From contig JAJZTL010000010.1 of NCBI GenBank assembly GCA_021848965.1, positions 1 to 36,801 on the forward strand: a stretch of DNA of 36,801 nt. Direction: 5' to 3'. The stretch comes from Pseudomonadota bacterium (GTDB lineage: Bacteria; Pseudomonadota; Gammaproteobacteria; Legionellales; Legionellaceae). Positions 7,895-15,167 of the stretch are shown piece by piece. How positions within the stretch are numbered: the first letter of the stretch is position 1; every line of letters starts with the position of its first letter. The notes beneath the pieces are model-generated. The model ran no database searches and had not been told where the DNA came from. It saw only the letters and a program-made list of their open reading frames with translations. A program made the position numbers and the translations under genes.

Positions 7895-9169
7895 ATGAAA
7901 AAAGATGTTAGTTTATTCTCATTGAACGATTGGCTTGTTTGGATTGAGTCGTTTAAAAGTGGGGGTGTAGAATTCACAGGTCAAGAGTTAACACAAGTTA
8001 CATCAGTTGCTCAAAAGTTAGATATTAATAAAACAGATGCAAAAATAATAACTGTGGGAGGAACCAACGGAAAAGGTTCTTGTGTTGAGATGCTAACATC
8101 TGCTTATGTGGATGCAGGATATTTAGTAGGAACGTACACTTCGCCACATTTATTTCTTTTTAACGAGCGCATACGTATTCAAAAAAAAACTGTCTCAGAC
8201 AGGCAAGTATGTGAGGCTTTTGCTGAAATAGAGCGTCTACGCGGCAATACGATGTTAACGTATTTTGAATGGGTGACATTAGCAGCATTATCGATTTTTA
8301 AAAAAGCGCATGTTCAAGTTTTAATTCTTGAAGTGGGTTTAGGAGGAAGATTGGATGCAACCAATATTCTTGATGCAGATTTAGCAATTATTACCTCCAT
8401 TGGATTAGATCACATGGATTATTTAGGACATACCCGAGACGCTATTGCCAAAGAAAAGATGGGCATTTGCCGAAAAGGACGCTGGGCAGTGTGTGGCGAT
8501 TCTTCTCCACCTGATGCACTAAAGCACGAAGCACTGAAATTAGACACCCATATGACGTATTTAGGAAAAGATTTTGATTATATGGTCCAAGGAAATGAGT
8601 GGAGCTTTTATGAGAAAACAGAAGGCTTTGCCCAGAGTCTAATCAAGAATATTCAGTTGCCTCATTTAGCGATTAATAATGCAGCAGTTGTACTTCACAG
8701 TATTATATTAATGCATTCTGTTTTGCCAGTAGATTTATCTCACGCCATGCAATCTATTATTACGACTCAACTGGCTAGGCGCTGCGAGGTGTATAAAATG
8801 CCCAATGGAGCAACGATTATTATGGACGTTGCTCATAATCCACATGCCGCAGCCCATTTAGAAAAATTTCTTCAAACGTATAAAAACAAAAAAATCATCG
8901 CCCTTTTTAGCATGCTCAAAGATAAAGATATTCTTGGAACAATTGGAGCTGTTGAAGAAATTATTGACGAATGGCATATTGTTGAAATGCAACATCCGAG
9001 AGGAGCTTCAAAAGAACAGCTTCAAAAAGCAATTAACCAACATGAGCTTTCCCCTCAATGGCATGAGAATATACGAGAAGCCCAAAATGTAATTCTTAAG
9101 CAACTAACAAAAGAGGATGTTTTGGTTATTTTTGGTTCATTTTTTGTGCATAACTCCAACGTGTTTTAG
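7895..9169 (+). CDS. folC: dihydrofolate synthase / folylpolyglutamate synthase
   Basis: FolC adds glutamate to dihydropteroate and to reduced folates in an ATP-dependent reaction (Mur-ligase fold). The 424-residue product has the P-loop GGTNGKGSCVEML (about 54-66), the following YTSPHLFLFNERI, the LEVGLGGRLDATNI block (about 148-161), ITSIGLDHMDYLGHT and the C-terminal DVAHNPHAAA (about 311-320). It ends in VIFGSFFVHNS, near the family's GSF(Y/F)TV tail. Length equals that of E. coli FolC. It begins 27 bases after nuoE with no clear Shine-Dalgarno; it probably belongs to the same transcript by position only. Confidence 0.95.
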   Translation: MKKDVSLFSLNDWLVWIESFKSGGVEFTGQELTQVTSVAQKLDINKTDAKIITVGGTNGKGSCVEMLTSAYVDAGYLVGTYTSPHLFLFNERIRIQKKTVSDRQVCEAFAEIERLRGNTMLTYFEWVTLAALSIFKKAHVQVLILEVGLGGRLDATNILDADLAIITSIGLDHMDYLGHTRDAIAKEKMGICRKGRWAVCGDSSPPDALKHEALKLDTHMTYLGKDFDYMVQGNEWSFYEKTEGFAQSLIKNIQLPHLAINNAAVVLHSIILMHSVLPVDLSHAMQSIITTQLARRCEVYKMPNGATIIMDVAHNPHAAAHLEKFLQTYKNKKIIALFSMLKDKDILGTIGAVEEIIDEWHIVEMQHPRGASKEQLQKAINQHELSPQWHENIREAQNVILKQLTKEDVLVIFGSFFVHNSNVF

Positions 9170-9191
9170 TCTTTTGTAAAAGGACGACTGT

Positions 9192-9214
9192 TTAGGGGCA
9201 AATAATATTTTTCC
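9192..9214. repeat. TAGGGGC-family short palindromic repeat, degenerate copy
   Basis: TAGGGGCAAATAATATTTTTCCC has the same left arm as the unit next to the exported-protein gene, but its right arm is decayed (TTTTTCCC instead of TTCGCCC). It lies 22 bases after the folC stop. Confidence 0.55.
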
Positions 9215-9268
9215 CTTTTGCCAATCCTGCGGTTCTTGGTATACAATGCCGACGTTATTATTTAACTA

Positions 9269-9421
9269 TTAAAAAATCATGATGAAAACTACTTATCTCC
9301 CACCGATTATACCTTTGGTTCAACGCAATATCCAACCCATGTTGCTACTACTAACTGGGATGTTGATATTGGTAGTATGTATTACAATATGGGTATGGTC
9401 GGAATTCAATTTGACGCATAA
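9269..9421 (+). pseudogene. C-terminal fragment of an outer-membrane beta-barrel protein gene
   Basis: One frame in front of uup is open from just after a TAA at 9263 to a TAA at 9419 and encodes about 50 residues containing DYTFGSTQYPTHVATTNWDV and SMYYNMGMVGIQFDA. Alternating aromatic and hydrophobic residues ending close to a terminal Phe are typical of the last strands of an outer-membrane barrel. It resembles the C-termini of Legionella-type OMPs, but I cannot confirm the family. No start, signal peptide or upstream barrel is present, so it is a remnant left by a deletion or rearrangement. The uup start follows after 6 bases. Confidence 0.5.
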
Positions 9422-9427
9422 GAATAT

Positions 9428-11209
9428 ATGCCAGCATTAATTAGTCTTGATAAAATTTATTTATCTTATGGGAGTGATCCTTTATTGGATCACGTGAATT
9501 TTCAAATTGACGCGGGTGAACGTGTTTGTCTTATTGGACGCAATGGCGCCGGAAAATCGTCATTTTTGAAAATTATTGAGGGGCATATACAACCTGATTC
9601 AGGTAAGATTCATCGTGATAAAAGTTTACGCATTGCGCGGTTAGAGCAGGAACTACCTCAAACTATCAATAAAACCGTTTTTGATGTAATGGCTGAAGGG
9701 CTTGCGGATGTTTGCCAAGATTGGGAGCTGAGTACGCGTATCGATAAAGCCTTGACGCGCTTAGGATTGCCGGCAAGCCAAAAAATTACGGATTTATCGG
9801 GGGGGTGGCAACGTCGTGTAGCTTTAACGAAGGCACTCATTAGCGAGCCAGATTTATTATTGTTAGATGAACCGACTAACCATTTGGATATTGACGCCAT
9901 TCAATGGCTAGAAGAGCAATTATTGCAATTTAAAGGCGGTATTTTATTTATTACCCACGATCGTACCTTATTGCGTCGTTTAGCCACTCGTATTATTGAA
10001 CTGGATCGTGGACATTTGACTTCCTGGCCGGGAGATTATGATAATTTTTTGCGGCGCAAAGAAGAAGCTTTATCTGCAGAAGCTACGTTGAATAAAGAAT
10101 TTGATAAAAAACTAGCCGAAGAAGAACGTTGGATTCGACAAGGTATTAAAGCACGACGAACGCGCAATGAAGGGCGTGTACGTGCACTAGAGGCCATGCG
10201 CAGAGAGCGGCAAGAACGTCGTGAAATCCAAGGCACGGCTAATCTAGAAATGAATACAGCCAATCAATCAGGGCAATTAGTTGCAAATGTCGAACATGTA
10301 ACACATCAATATGGCGATAAAACCATTATTCGAGATTTTTCTACGCGTATTATACGAGGAGAGCGCATTGGGTTATTGGGACCTAATGGTGTAGGAAAAA
10401 CGACGCTGTTAAATATTTTGCTCGGAAAGCTCACGCCACAACAAGGAAAAGTTCAATTAGGAACGAAACTAGAGGTTGCTTATTTTGATCAATTGCGTGC
10501 AACGCTAGATCCTGAAAAGTCTGTGTTGGATAACGTTGCAGGTGGGCGAACTAGTGTGAGCATTAATGGCAAAGACAGGCATGTGGTAGGATATCTTAAT
10601 GATTTTCTGTTTTCATCGCATCGGCTTCATACTCCTGTTAAGGCATTATCAGGCGGTGAATGTAATCGATTATTATTAGCGCAGTTATTTAGCTTACCCG
10701 CGAATGTGTTGGTTATGGACGAACCCACCAATGATTTGGATATTGAAACGTTGGAATTACTTGAAGAGTTACTTTCACAATTTACAGGAACTTTATTATT
10801 AGTCAGCCATGATAGAACTTTTTTAGATAATATCGTTTCAAGCACATTAGTTTTTGAAGGTGATGGGCATATTGGCGAATATGTAGGAGGGTATCAAGAT
10901 TGGTTAAGACAAGCTACGAAAATATCCAAGCCTGTTGCTTCTACTATTGATGAAGCTCCAAAGTCCAAACCCACAAAAACAGGAACTTTAACCGGAAATG
11001 AACATAAAGAGTTTTCGAGTTTGCCTGGGAAAATAGAGCAATACGAAAAAAAACAAGCCGAATATTTTGCAAAAATGGCGGAAGAGGGTTTTTACGAGCA
11101 ACCTTCTGAAAAAGTTGAACAAGTGATGCAAAAATTAAAGCAAATTGAACGAGATATCGAGCAAGCTTATCAACGCTGGGAAGAGCTAGATACGAAATTG
11201 AATCAGTAG
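9428..11209 (+). CDS. uup: ABC-F ATPase Uup
   Basis: The 593-residue soluble protein has two ATP-binding cassettes and no membrane segments, the ABC-F layout. Cassette 1: Walker A GRNGAGKSS (about 37-45), signature LSGGWQRR, Walker B LLLLDEPTNHLDI. Cassette 2: Walker A GPNGVGKTT (about 323-331), signature LSGGECNRLL, Walker B VLVMDEPTNDLDI. A charged helical inter-cassette linker (about 210-260) and a C-terminal coiled-coil arm (about 525-590) rich in Glu, Gln and Lys match Uup, whose C-terminal domain binds DNA and which is linked to ribosome-associated and DNA-rearrangement phenotypes. YheS/EttA are other ABC-F members, but the end and linker favour Uup. A strong hairpin terminator follows. 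Confidence 0.92.
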   Translation: MPALISLDKIYLSYGSDPLLDHVNFQIDAGERVCLIGRNGAGKSSFLKIIEGHIQPDSGKIHRDKSLRIARLEQELPQTINKTVFDVMAEGLADVCQDWELSTRIDKALTRLGLPASQKITDLSGGWQRRVALTKALISEPDLLLLDEPTNHLDIDAIQWLEEQLLQFKGGILFITHDRTLLRRLATRIIELDRGHLTSWPGDYDNFLRRKEEALSAEATLNKEFDKKLAEEERWIRQGIKARRTRNEGRVRALEAMRRERQERREIQGTANLEMNTANQSGQLVANVEHVTHQYGDKTIIRDFSTRIIRGERIGLLGPNGVGKTTLLNILLGKLTPQQGKVQLGTKLEVAYFDQLRATLDPEKSVLDNVAGGRTSVSINGKDRHVVGYLNDFLFSSHRLHTPVKALSGGECNRLLLAQLFSLPANVLVMDEPTNDLDIETLELLEELLSQFTGTLLLVSHDRTFLDNIVSSTLVFEGDGHIGEYVGGYQDWLRQATKISKPVASTIDEAPKSKPTKTGTLTGNEHKEFSSLPGKIEQYEKKQAEYFAKMAEEGFYEQPSEKVEQVMQKLKQIERDIEQAYQRWEELDTKLNQ

Positions 11210-11218
11210 TAAGACGCA

Positions 11219-11261
11219 AAAGTGAGTCACTTATAAAACAATTATAAGTGGCTCACTTTTT
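11219..11261 (+). terminator. rho-independent terminator after uup
   Basis: AGTGAGTCACTTATAA pairs with TTATAAGTGGCTCACT, a stem of about 17 bp with a single mismatch and a five-base loop, followed by a run of T. It begins 9 bases after the uup stop and is near-symmetric, so it may work in both directions. Confidence 0.9.
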
Positions 11262-11560
11262 AAAAGTTATGCAGATGATTATTGGAAGAAAACAAGAAAA
11301 ACAAAGATTAGATAAGTCTCTTACGTCTACAGAGTCAGAGTTTATGGTTGTTTGGGTATACTCATCGCCTTGACTCTTAATAAACTGTCAATCTGCACAT
11401 TTACAGGGCTAGTGCTTATAGATAGTCATGTTCCCTTTCAATCGCTCATACGCTGGCACTGGCTGAAAATTTCCTGCGGAATGTCAGATAATAGTATTTT
11501 AATAGTTTTATTATATAATTTGGCTTGATTAAATTACTTTTAGTAGGAGAGAAATATATA
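11262..11560. other. intergenic region upstream of the unknown membrane protein
   Basis: About 300 bases without a gene. It contains a good -10 hexamer TATAAT at 11514-11519 but no clear -35 box. GTATACTCATC at 11357 and AGTCATGT at 11423 recall pieces of the 123-bp element, but spacing and palindrome are missing. No RNA gene was recognised. Confidence 0.4.
11514..11519 (+). promoter_or_regulatory. possible -10 box for the unknown protein gene
   Basis: TATAAT sits 42 bases before the ATG at 11561 and downstream of the uup terminator, where a new promoter is needed. No convincing -35 hexamer is present at the expected spacing, so the call is tentative. Confidence 0.35.
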
Positions 11561-12706
11561 ATGAGAGTAAGAGCCGTTGCGGAAAAATTTAGTGCCTGGC
11601 AAGAGCAAAATAGATCTAAACACATTGTCAATGGACATTATGAACCCAATGCTGCCGTGATTGGATTTATTGTTGAGCAGATGTTTAAGGAAGAGTCTGA
11701 TCCAGATTTTGAATTCTCTATAGGAGTTGGTCAAAAGGAGATCCATGAGCTTGTTAAACGACTTAAAGAAGAAAATAAGATAGAAAATGCTGAAAATTGC
11801 ACGCTGGATACTATTTCTAAGAGTGAGTGTGTAACACTCATGAATAAAGAAATAAGAACACTCATGAATAAAAAAATAAGACTCAATGTAATAAAAAGAG
11901 AAGTGAAACACTTTGCAAAATGGCTTACTACTGAACAATCAGGATTAGATTTCTTCAGAGATCCCAACGTTGAACCAAAAACAATAGTCTCTTACTTTGT
12001 AGAACACAAATTAAATCTCTCTGTGATTAGCGATTATGATGATTTTATACAGTTTGTTCAATGGATAAAAGAAAATTCTTTGATAAAAAATAAAATGCAA
12101 TCACTTGCCATTACTGATTTTGAGCAACCAGTAATTAAAAAAATGCTTGAAGATAGAGACATGCAAATAAGAGAAGAGTTAGATGAACTGCTCGTCCCTA
12201 TTACTAGATTAAAAAACATTCTTGCTATAAAACAAGTGCTCTTACTCTGTATGCTGGTGTATGCTGTCTTTAGACTGGGTAATGATCTGTCGAAACTTTA
12301 TCAGTTAGCAATAAAACCAAAAATTGATATGGATTGCAGGCCACGCTTCCCTTTTGATGTTAATAGCCCTTCAATATTTTGTAATTCTAATACCGATACA
12401 TCGCCATTCACAAAATTGGCGGAATGTACAGCGAAAGCAGATCTTGCTACTGCGGAAAACTTTATAAAATGGGATTGGAATGTTGCTGCTTCTAATGGCA
12501 CGGTTTCTTTTCCTGCGTCAACTGCTGCTGTTTCAGATTGTACAACTAATGGATATACAGGAGGTATTAAAGAATATCTGCGTGGCAACAACTTTGGTGA
12601 TTTTAGTCAAGATCCTAGGAGTAAGAGAGGTCAAAATGATGCGAAAGAAGATAGAGAAGATAGAGAAAATAGAGTAGTATTTTCTCCTCGCTTTGGTGAT
12701 TTCTAA
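11561..12706 (+). CDS. unknown protein with one predicted membrane segment
   Basis: I start this 381-residue product at the ATG at 11561, preceded by AGGAGAG; a TTG at 11525 is less likely. Residues 1-210 are charged and probably helical. A 24-bp tandem duplication (11834-11881) encodes TLMNKEIR followed by TLMNKKIR. A single hydrophobic segment lies at about 220-239 (LAIKQVLLLCMLVYAVF). The C-terminal part (about 240-381) has several Cys, a Ser/Thr-rich section and a charged tail with KEDREDREN. The motif FGDF occurs twice: in NNFGDFSQD and as the last four residues. No known family is recognised. It is a single-gene unit between the uup terminator and the convergent ribH. Its lineage-restricted look and tail could fit a secreted effector, but nothing in the sequence proves that. 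Confidence 0.65.
   Translation: MRVRAVAEKFSAWQEQNRSKHIVNGHYEPNAAVIGFIVEQMFKEESDPDFEFSIGVGQKEIHELVKRLKEENKIENAENCTLDTISKSECVTLMNKEIRTLMNKKIRLNVIKREVKHFAKWLTTEQSGLDFFRDPNVEPKTIVSYFVEHKLNLSVISDYDDFIQFVQWIKENSLIKNKMQSLAITDFEQPVIKKMLEDRDMQIREELDELLVPITRLKNILAIKQVLLLCMLVYAVFRLGNDLSKLYQLAIKPKIDMDCRPRFPFDVNSPSIFCNSNTDTSPFTKLAECTAKADLATAENFIKWDWNVAASNGTVSFPASTAAVSDCTTNGYTGGIKEYLRGNNFGDFSQDPRSKRGQNDAKEDREDRENRVVFSPRFGDF
11834..11881 (+). repeat. 24-bp tandem duplication
   Basis: Two adjacent 24-bp units differing by one base (ACACTCATGAATAAAGAAAT... and ACACTCATGAATAAAAAAAT...) encode TLMNKEIR and TLMNKKIR in frame. This looks like a recent slippage duplication. Confidence 0.9.
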
Positions 12707-12717
12707 TTGAACAGATT

Positions 12718-12740
12718 GGCAGGTACAAAGCCTGCCCCTA
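12718..12740. repeat. TAGGGGC-family short palindromic repeat, copy 3
   Basis: GGCAGG-TACAAAG-CCTGCC followed by CCTA. On the minus strand it reads TAGGGGCAGGCTTTGTACCTGCC, matching the layout of the pair at 24989-25067. It lies between two convergent genes and may serve as a transcription end for either. Confidence 0.7.
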
Positions 12741-12757
12741 AAAAACCGACAGTTGAG

Positions 12758-13204
12758 TTACTCAGAGTCAATGTTTTGCATAATTTGAATCATTTGCAAT
12801 GCAGCTTCGGCGGCTTCTTTTCCTTTATGCCCTCGTTTTCCGCCAATTCTGTCTTGAGCTTGTTCATCGTTTTCGGTAGTTAAGACGCCAAAAATGACGG
12901 GGATCATGTATTCAAGCATGACATGCTGGCAGCCTTGGCTGGCTTGTTCACACACGTAATCATAGTGCCCTGTTTCTCCTCGAATAACAGCGCCTAAAGC
13001 AATAATAGCAGCATACTGATTTGTTGAGGCAAGTTTTTGGGCTACGAGTGGAATTTCTACGGCGCCAGGTACATGAATAACCTTGATATCTTCATCTCTT
13101 TGACCTTTCTCATGCAGTTCTATTAATGCACCTTCAAGCAATTTGTCAGTTATATGAGCATTAAAGGTGCTCACAACAATAGCAATTTTTGTCGCATGAG
13201 ACAT
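12758..13204 (-). CDS. ribH: 6,7-dimethyl-8-ribityllumazine synthase
   Basis: RibH condenses the pyrimidine from RibD with the butanone phosphate from RibB to give lumazine, the substrate of RibE. The 148-residue product starts at the ATG at 13204, preceded by GGAGA; a further upstream in-frame start lies inside ribBA and would add a non-conserved leader. Signatures: VVSTFNAHITDKLLEGA near the N-terminus, VPGAVEIPL, ALGAVIRGETGHYDYVC with the catalytic-region His, PVIFGVLTTENDEQA and GGKRGHKGKEAAEAAL. It begins one base after the ribBA stop and is the last gene of the riboflavin operon. Confidence 0.97.
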   Translation of the reverse strand: MSHATKIAIVVSTFNAHITDKLLEGALIELHEKGQRDEDIKVIHVPGAVEIPLVAQKLASTNQYAAIIALGAVIRGETGHYDYVCEQASQGCQHVMLEYMIPVIFGVLTTENDEQAQDRIGGKRGHKGKEAAEAALQMIQIMQNIDSE

Positions 13205-13205
13205 A

Positions 13206-14540
13206 TTATAAATCTCCGAAATGATGATTAAAGCGGTTTTTTTTAGTTGAGAGATAAAGCTGGTTATGTGGATTGATAAAAGTTGGCATGGCTTCTCGCT
13301 CCACGTGTTCAAATCCGCATTGTTTTAACTCATGAATTTTTTTGGGATTATTCGTCAGTAAACGAATACGTTGATAACCTAATTCACGTAAAATAGAGGA
13401 GACAATGTAGTAATTCCTTGAGTCTGCAGGAAAACCTAATTCTAAATTAGCTTCTACAGTGTCGAGTCCTTTTTCTTGAAGGGCATAAGCACGAATTTTG
13501 TTGAATAATCCTATTCCCCGTCCTTCTTGATTTAAATAAATAAGGACTCCTCCTTCCTGTTCAATCTTTTTCATGGAGTGATGCAATTGCTTTTGGCAGT
13601 CACAGCGTAATGAACCAAATAGATCACCTGTCATGCAACAGGAGTGAATGCGCACTAAAGGGGTATACTTTTCGCTAATGAGTTCTCGGCTTTGTTGCGA
13701 GCTGCATCGACTTCGGTCATGTACTGCCTGTACACTCTCTTGTCTGCTTCGCTCGCGCCTCGCCGAAAAATGATTAGCTGTGAGTATCATTTCTGATGGA
13801 GGTGGTTTAATTAAAAGCGTATGCTCTTTTTGTGAATATTTCTCACGAATAACACGAATGGTCCATTCGCCATAATTTTCCGTAGGTAAATAGGCTTCAG
13901 CAGTGGCATCAATTAAATTTTCCGTGGCTAATCGATAATGTACTAAATCATCAATAGCGAGAAGAGGAATATTATGCTGTTTAGCCAGTAACTCCAGATC
14001 TTTGCCTTTAACCATAGTCCCATCTGCATGCATGGCCTCGCAAATGACAGCGGCAGGTTGAAATCCGGCTAATTGAACAATATCGATGGCTCCTTCTGTG
14101 TGCCCTTGCCGAACTAAAACACCACCCTGTTGTGCTTGAAGAGGATATACATGACCAGGACGCGCAAGATCGTTAGGTTTTGCTTGAGGATGCATGAGCG
14201 CTTGAATGGTTCTAACGCGATCAGCCGCGGAAACCCCGGTGGTCACTCCTTCTCGTGCCTCAACAGACAGTGCAAAAGGCGTGCTAAATCGATTAGAGCT
14301 TTGATGAGGGGGAAGCATGAGAGGAATCTCTAAGCGCTTTAAATGCTCTTGAGTTAAAGAAACACAGACAATACCCGAGCCATTTCGAATCATAAAATTC
14401 ATGATTTCAGGAGTGATGTTTTCTGCAGGAAAAACAAAATCTCCTTCATTTTCACGATCAAAAGGATCAGTGAGTAAAATCATTTTTCCTTGCTTAAGGG
14501 CATGAATAGCGTTTTTAACAGATGAATAAGAATGGTTCAT
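13206..14540 (-). CDS. ribBA: bifunctional RibBA: DHBP synthase / GTP cyclohydrolase II, with a 41-residue in-frame insertion
   Basis: The 444-residue fusion makes both precursors of riboflavin. Residues 1 to about 205 are RibB (ribulose 5-phosphate to dihydroxybutanone phosphate), with the acidic loop TDPFDRENEGDFVFPAE and TEGAIDIVQLAG. The rest is RibA, GTP cyclohydrolase II, with zinc ligands C302, C313 and C315 (CMTGDLFGSLRCDC), then NQEGRGIGLFNKIRAY and LTNNPKKI. Between residues 251 and 293 lies a block with no counterpart in the family (residues 252-292, Arg/Ser/Gln-rich), encoded exactly by a 123-bp palindromic element. Removing it joins SEM to TPLVRIHS as in normal RibA. The gene lies 42 bases after ribE. 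Zinc ligands and the catalytic core are intact, so the enzyme is probably active. Confidence 0.95.
   Translation of the reverse strand: MNHSYSSVKNAIHALKQGKMILLTDPFDRENEGDFVFPAENITPEIMNFMIRNGSGIVCVSLTQEHLKRLEIPLMLPPHQSSNRFSTPFALSVEAREGVTTGVSAADRVRTIQALMHPQAKPNDLARPGHVYPLQAQQGGVLVRQGHTEGAIDIVQLAGFQPAAVICEAMHADGTMVKGKDLELLAKQHNIPLLAIDDLVHYRLATENLIDATAEAYLPTENYGEWTIRVIREKYSQKEHTLLIKPPPSEMILTANHFSARRERSRQESVQAVHDRSRCSSQQSRELISEKYTPLVRIHSCCMTGDLFGSLRCDCQKQLHHSMKKIEQEGGVLIYLNQEGRGIGLFNKIRAYALQEKGLDTVEANLELGFPADSRNYYIVSSILRELGYQRIRLLTNNPKKIHELKQCGFEHVEREAMPTFINPHNQLYLSTKKNRFNHHFGDL
13665..13787 (-). repeat. 123-bp palindromic element, copy in ribBA
   Basis: On the plus strand it runs from ATACTTTTCGCTAAT to ATTAGCTGTGAGTAT. 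Paired blocks are ATACT/AGTAT, GCTAAT/ATTAGC, the CTCGGC/GCCGAA area, GCGAGC (13697-13702)/GCTCGC (13751-13756), and a central hairpin TGTAC-TGCCT-GTACA (13720-13734). It is about 80 percent identical by eye to the panC copy and about 76 percent to the intergenic copy, with no length difference. Read from the gene strand its first base is codon position 1 and the frame is open throughout. Confidence 0.93.
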
Positions 14541-14582
14541 TTTTATTTAATAAATAGGTATCCAGATATCTTTTAGCGACCT

Positions 14583-15167
14583 TTAATTGCCATGATTATA
14601 AAGCATTTTTGCTAACATATCGACTTCAAGGTTAACAAGTGCGCCGACAGTATAATTTGTCACCAGTGTATTTTGAATTGTATGAGGAATAAACGTAACA
14701 ATAAAATGATCTTGTGCAGGATCAATCAATGTAATACTCATTCCATCAATGGCTATAAATCCTTTATGGATAAGATATTTTGTTATGCTAGCAGGAGCTT
14801 GAATAGTGACGCGAAGCGCACCTTCTTCATCTTTAATATCAATAATTTTCCCCGTATCATCTACGTGGCCTTGCACAAAGTGTCCACTTAAACGCTGATC
14901 TAAACGCATGGCTCTTTCTAAATTGACTTTATCATGAACATTCAAAGCATCTAAATTGGTAAGACGTAATGTTTCGGGAACTGCTGTGACAGAAAAGCTT
15001 CGCTCATTATATTCTGTTACGGTGAGGCAAACGCCATTGACTGCTATGCTATCACCAACATGAATGTCTAAAAATGCTTTTTCAGGAATAATAATAAAAT
15101 TTTTACAGCCTTCATGCGGAGTAATTTTTTCAATTTTTCCGATTGTTTCAGTAATTCCGCTAAACAA
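14583..15167 (-). CDS. ribE: riboflavin synthase, alpha subunit
   Basis: The trimeric enzyme dismutates two lumazines to riboflavin and the RibD/RibA-derived pyrimidine. The 194-residue product has the duplicated-barrel layout: the N-terminal half begins MFSGITETIGKI and holds GDSIAVNGVCLTV (about 38-50), and the second half holds LSGHFVQGHVDDTG (about 93-106) and GFIAIDGMSITL. Length is close to the usual 200-215. It overlaps the end of ribD by 8 bases, so it is translationally coupled. Some databases use the symbol ribC for the same enzyme. Confidence 0.96.
   Translation of the reverse strand: MFSGITETIGKIEKITPHEGCKNFIIIPEKAFLDIHVGDSIAVNGVCLTVTEYNERSFSVTAVPETLRLTNLDALNVHDKVNLERAMRLDQRLSGHFVQGHVDDTGKIIDIKDEEGALRVTIQAPASITKYLIHKGFIAIDGMSITLIDPAQDHFIVTFIPHTIQNTLVTNYTVGALVNLEVDMLAKMLYNHGN

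Noticed and set aside
9279-9434. Open frame for a 51-residue protein with a membrane-like stretch (starting MMKTTYLPP) overlapping the OMP fragment
   Set aside because: The hydrophobic stretch arises from the shifted frame of the beta-barrel remnant; it lacks a good ribosome binding site and runs into the uup start. The OMP-like frame explains the sequence better.
11357-11440. Fourth copy of the 123-bp element upstream of the unknown protein gene
   Set aside because: ATACTC and AGTCATGT occur, but the spacing is wrong and the central TGTAC-GTACA hairpin and the right half are missing.
12758-13312. Longer ribH starting inside ribBA
   Set aside because: The extra 36 residues are the ribBA coding region in another frame and not similar to RibH; the ATG at 13204 has a GGAGA site and gives the family length.
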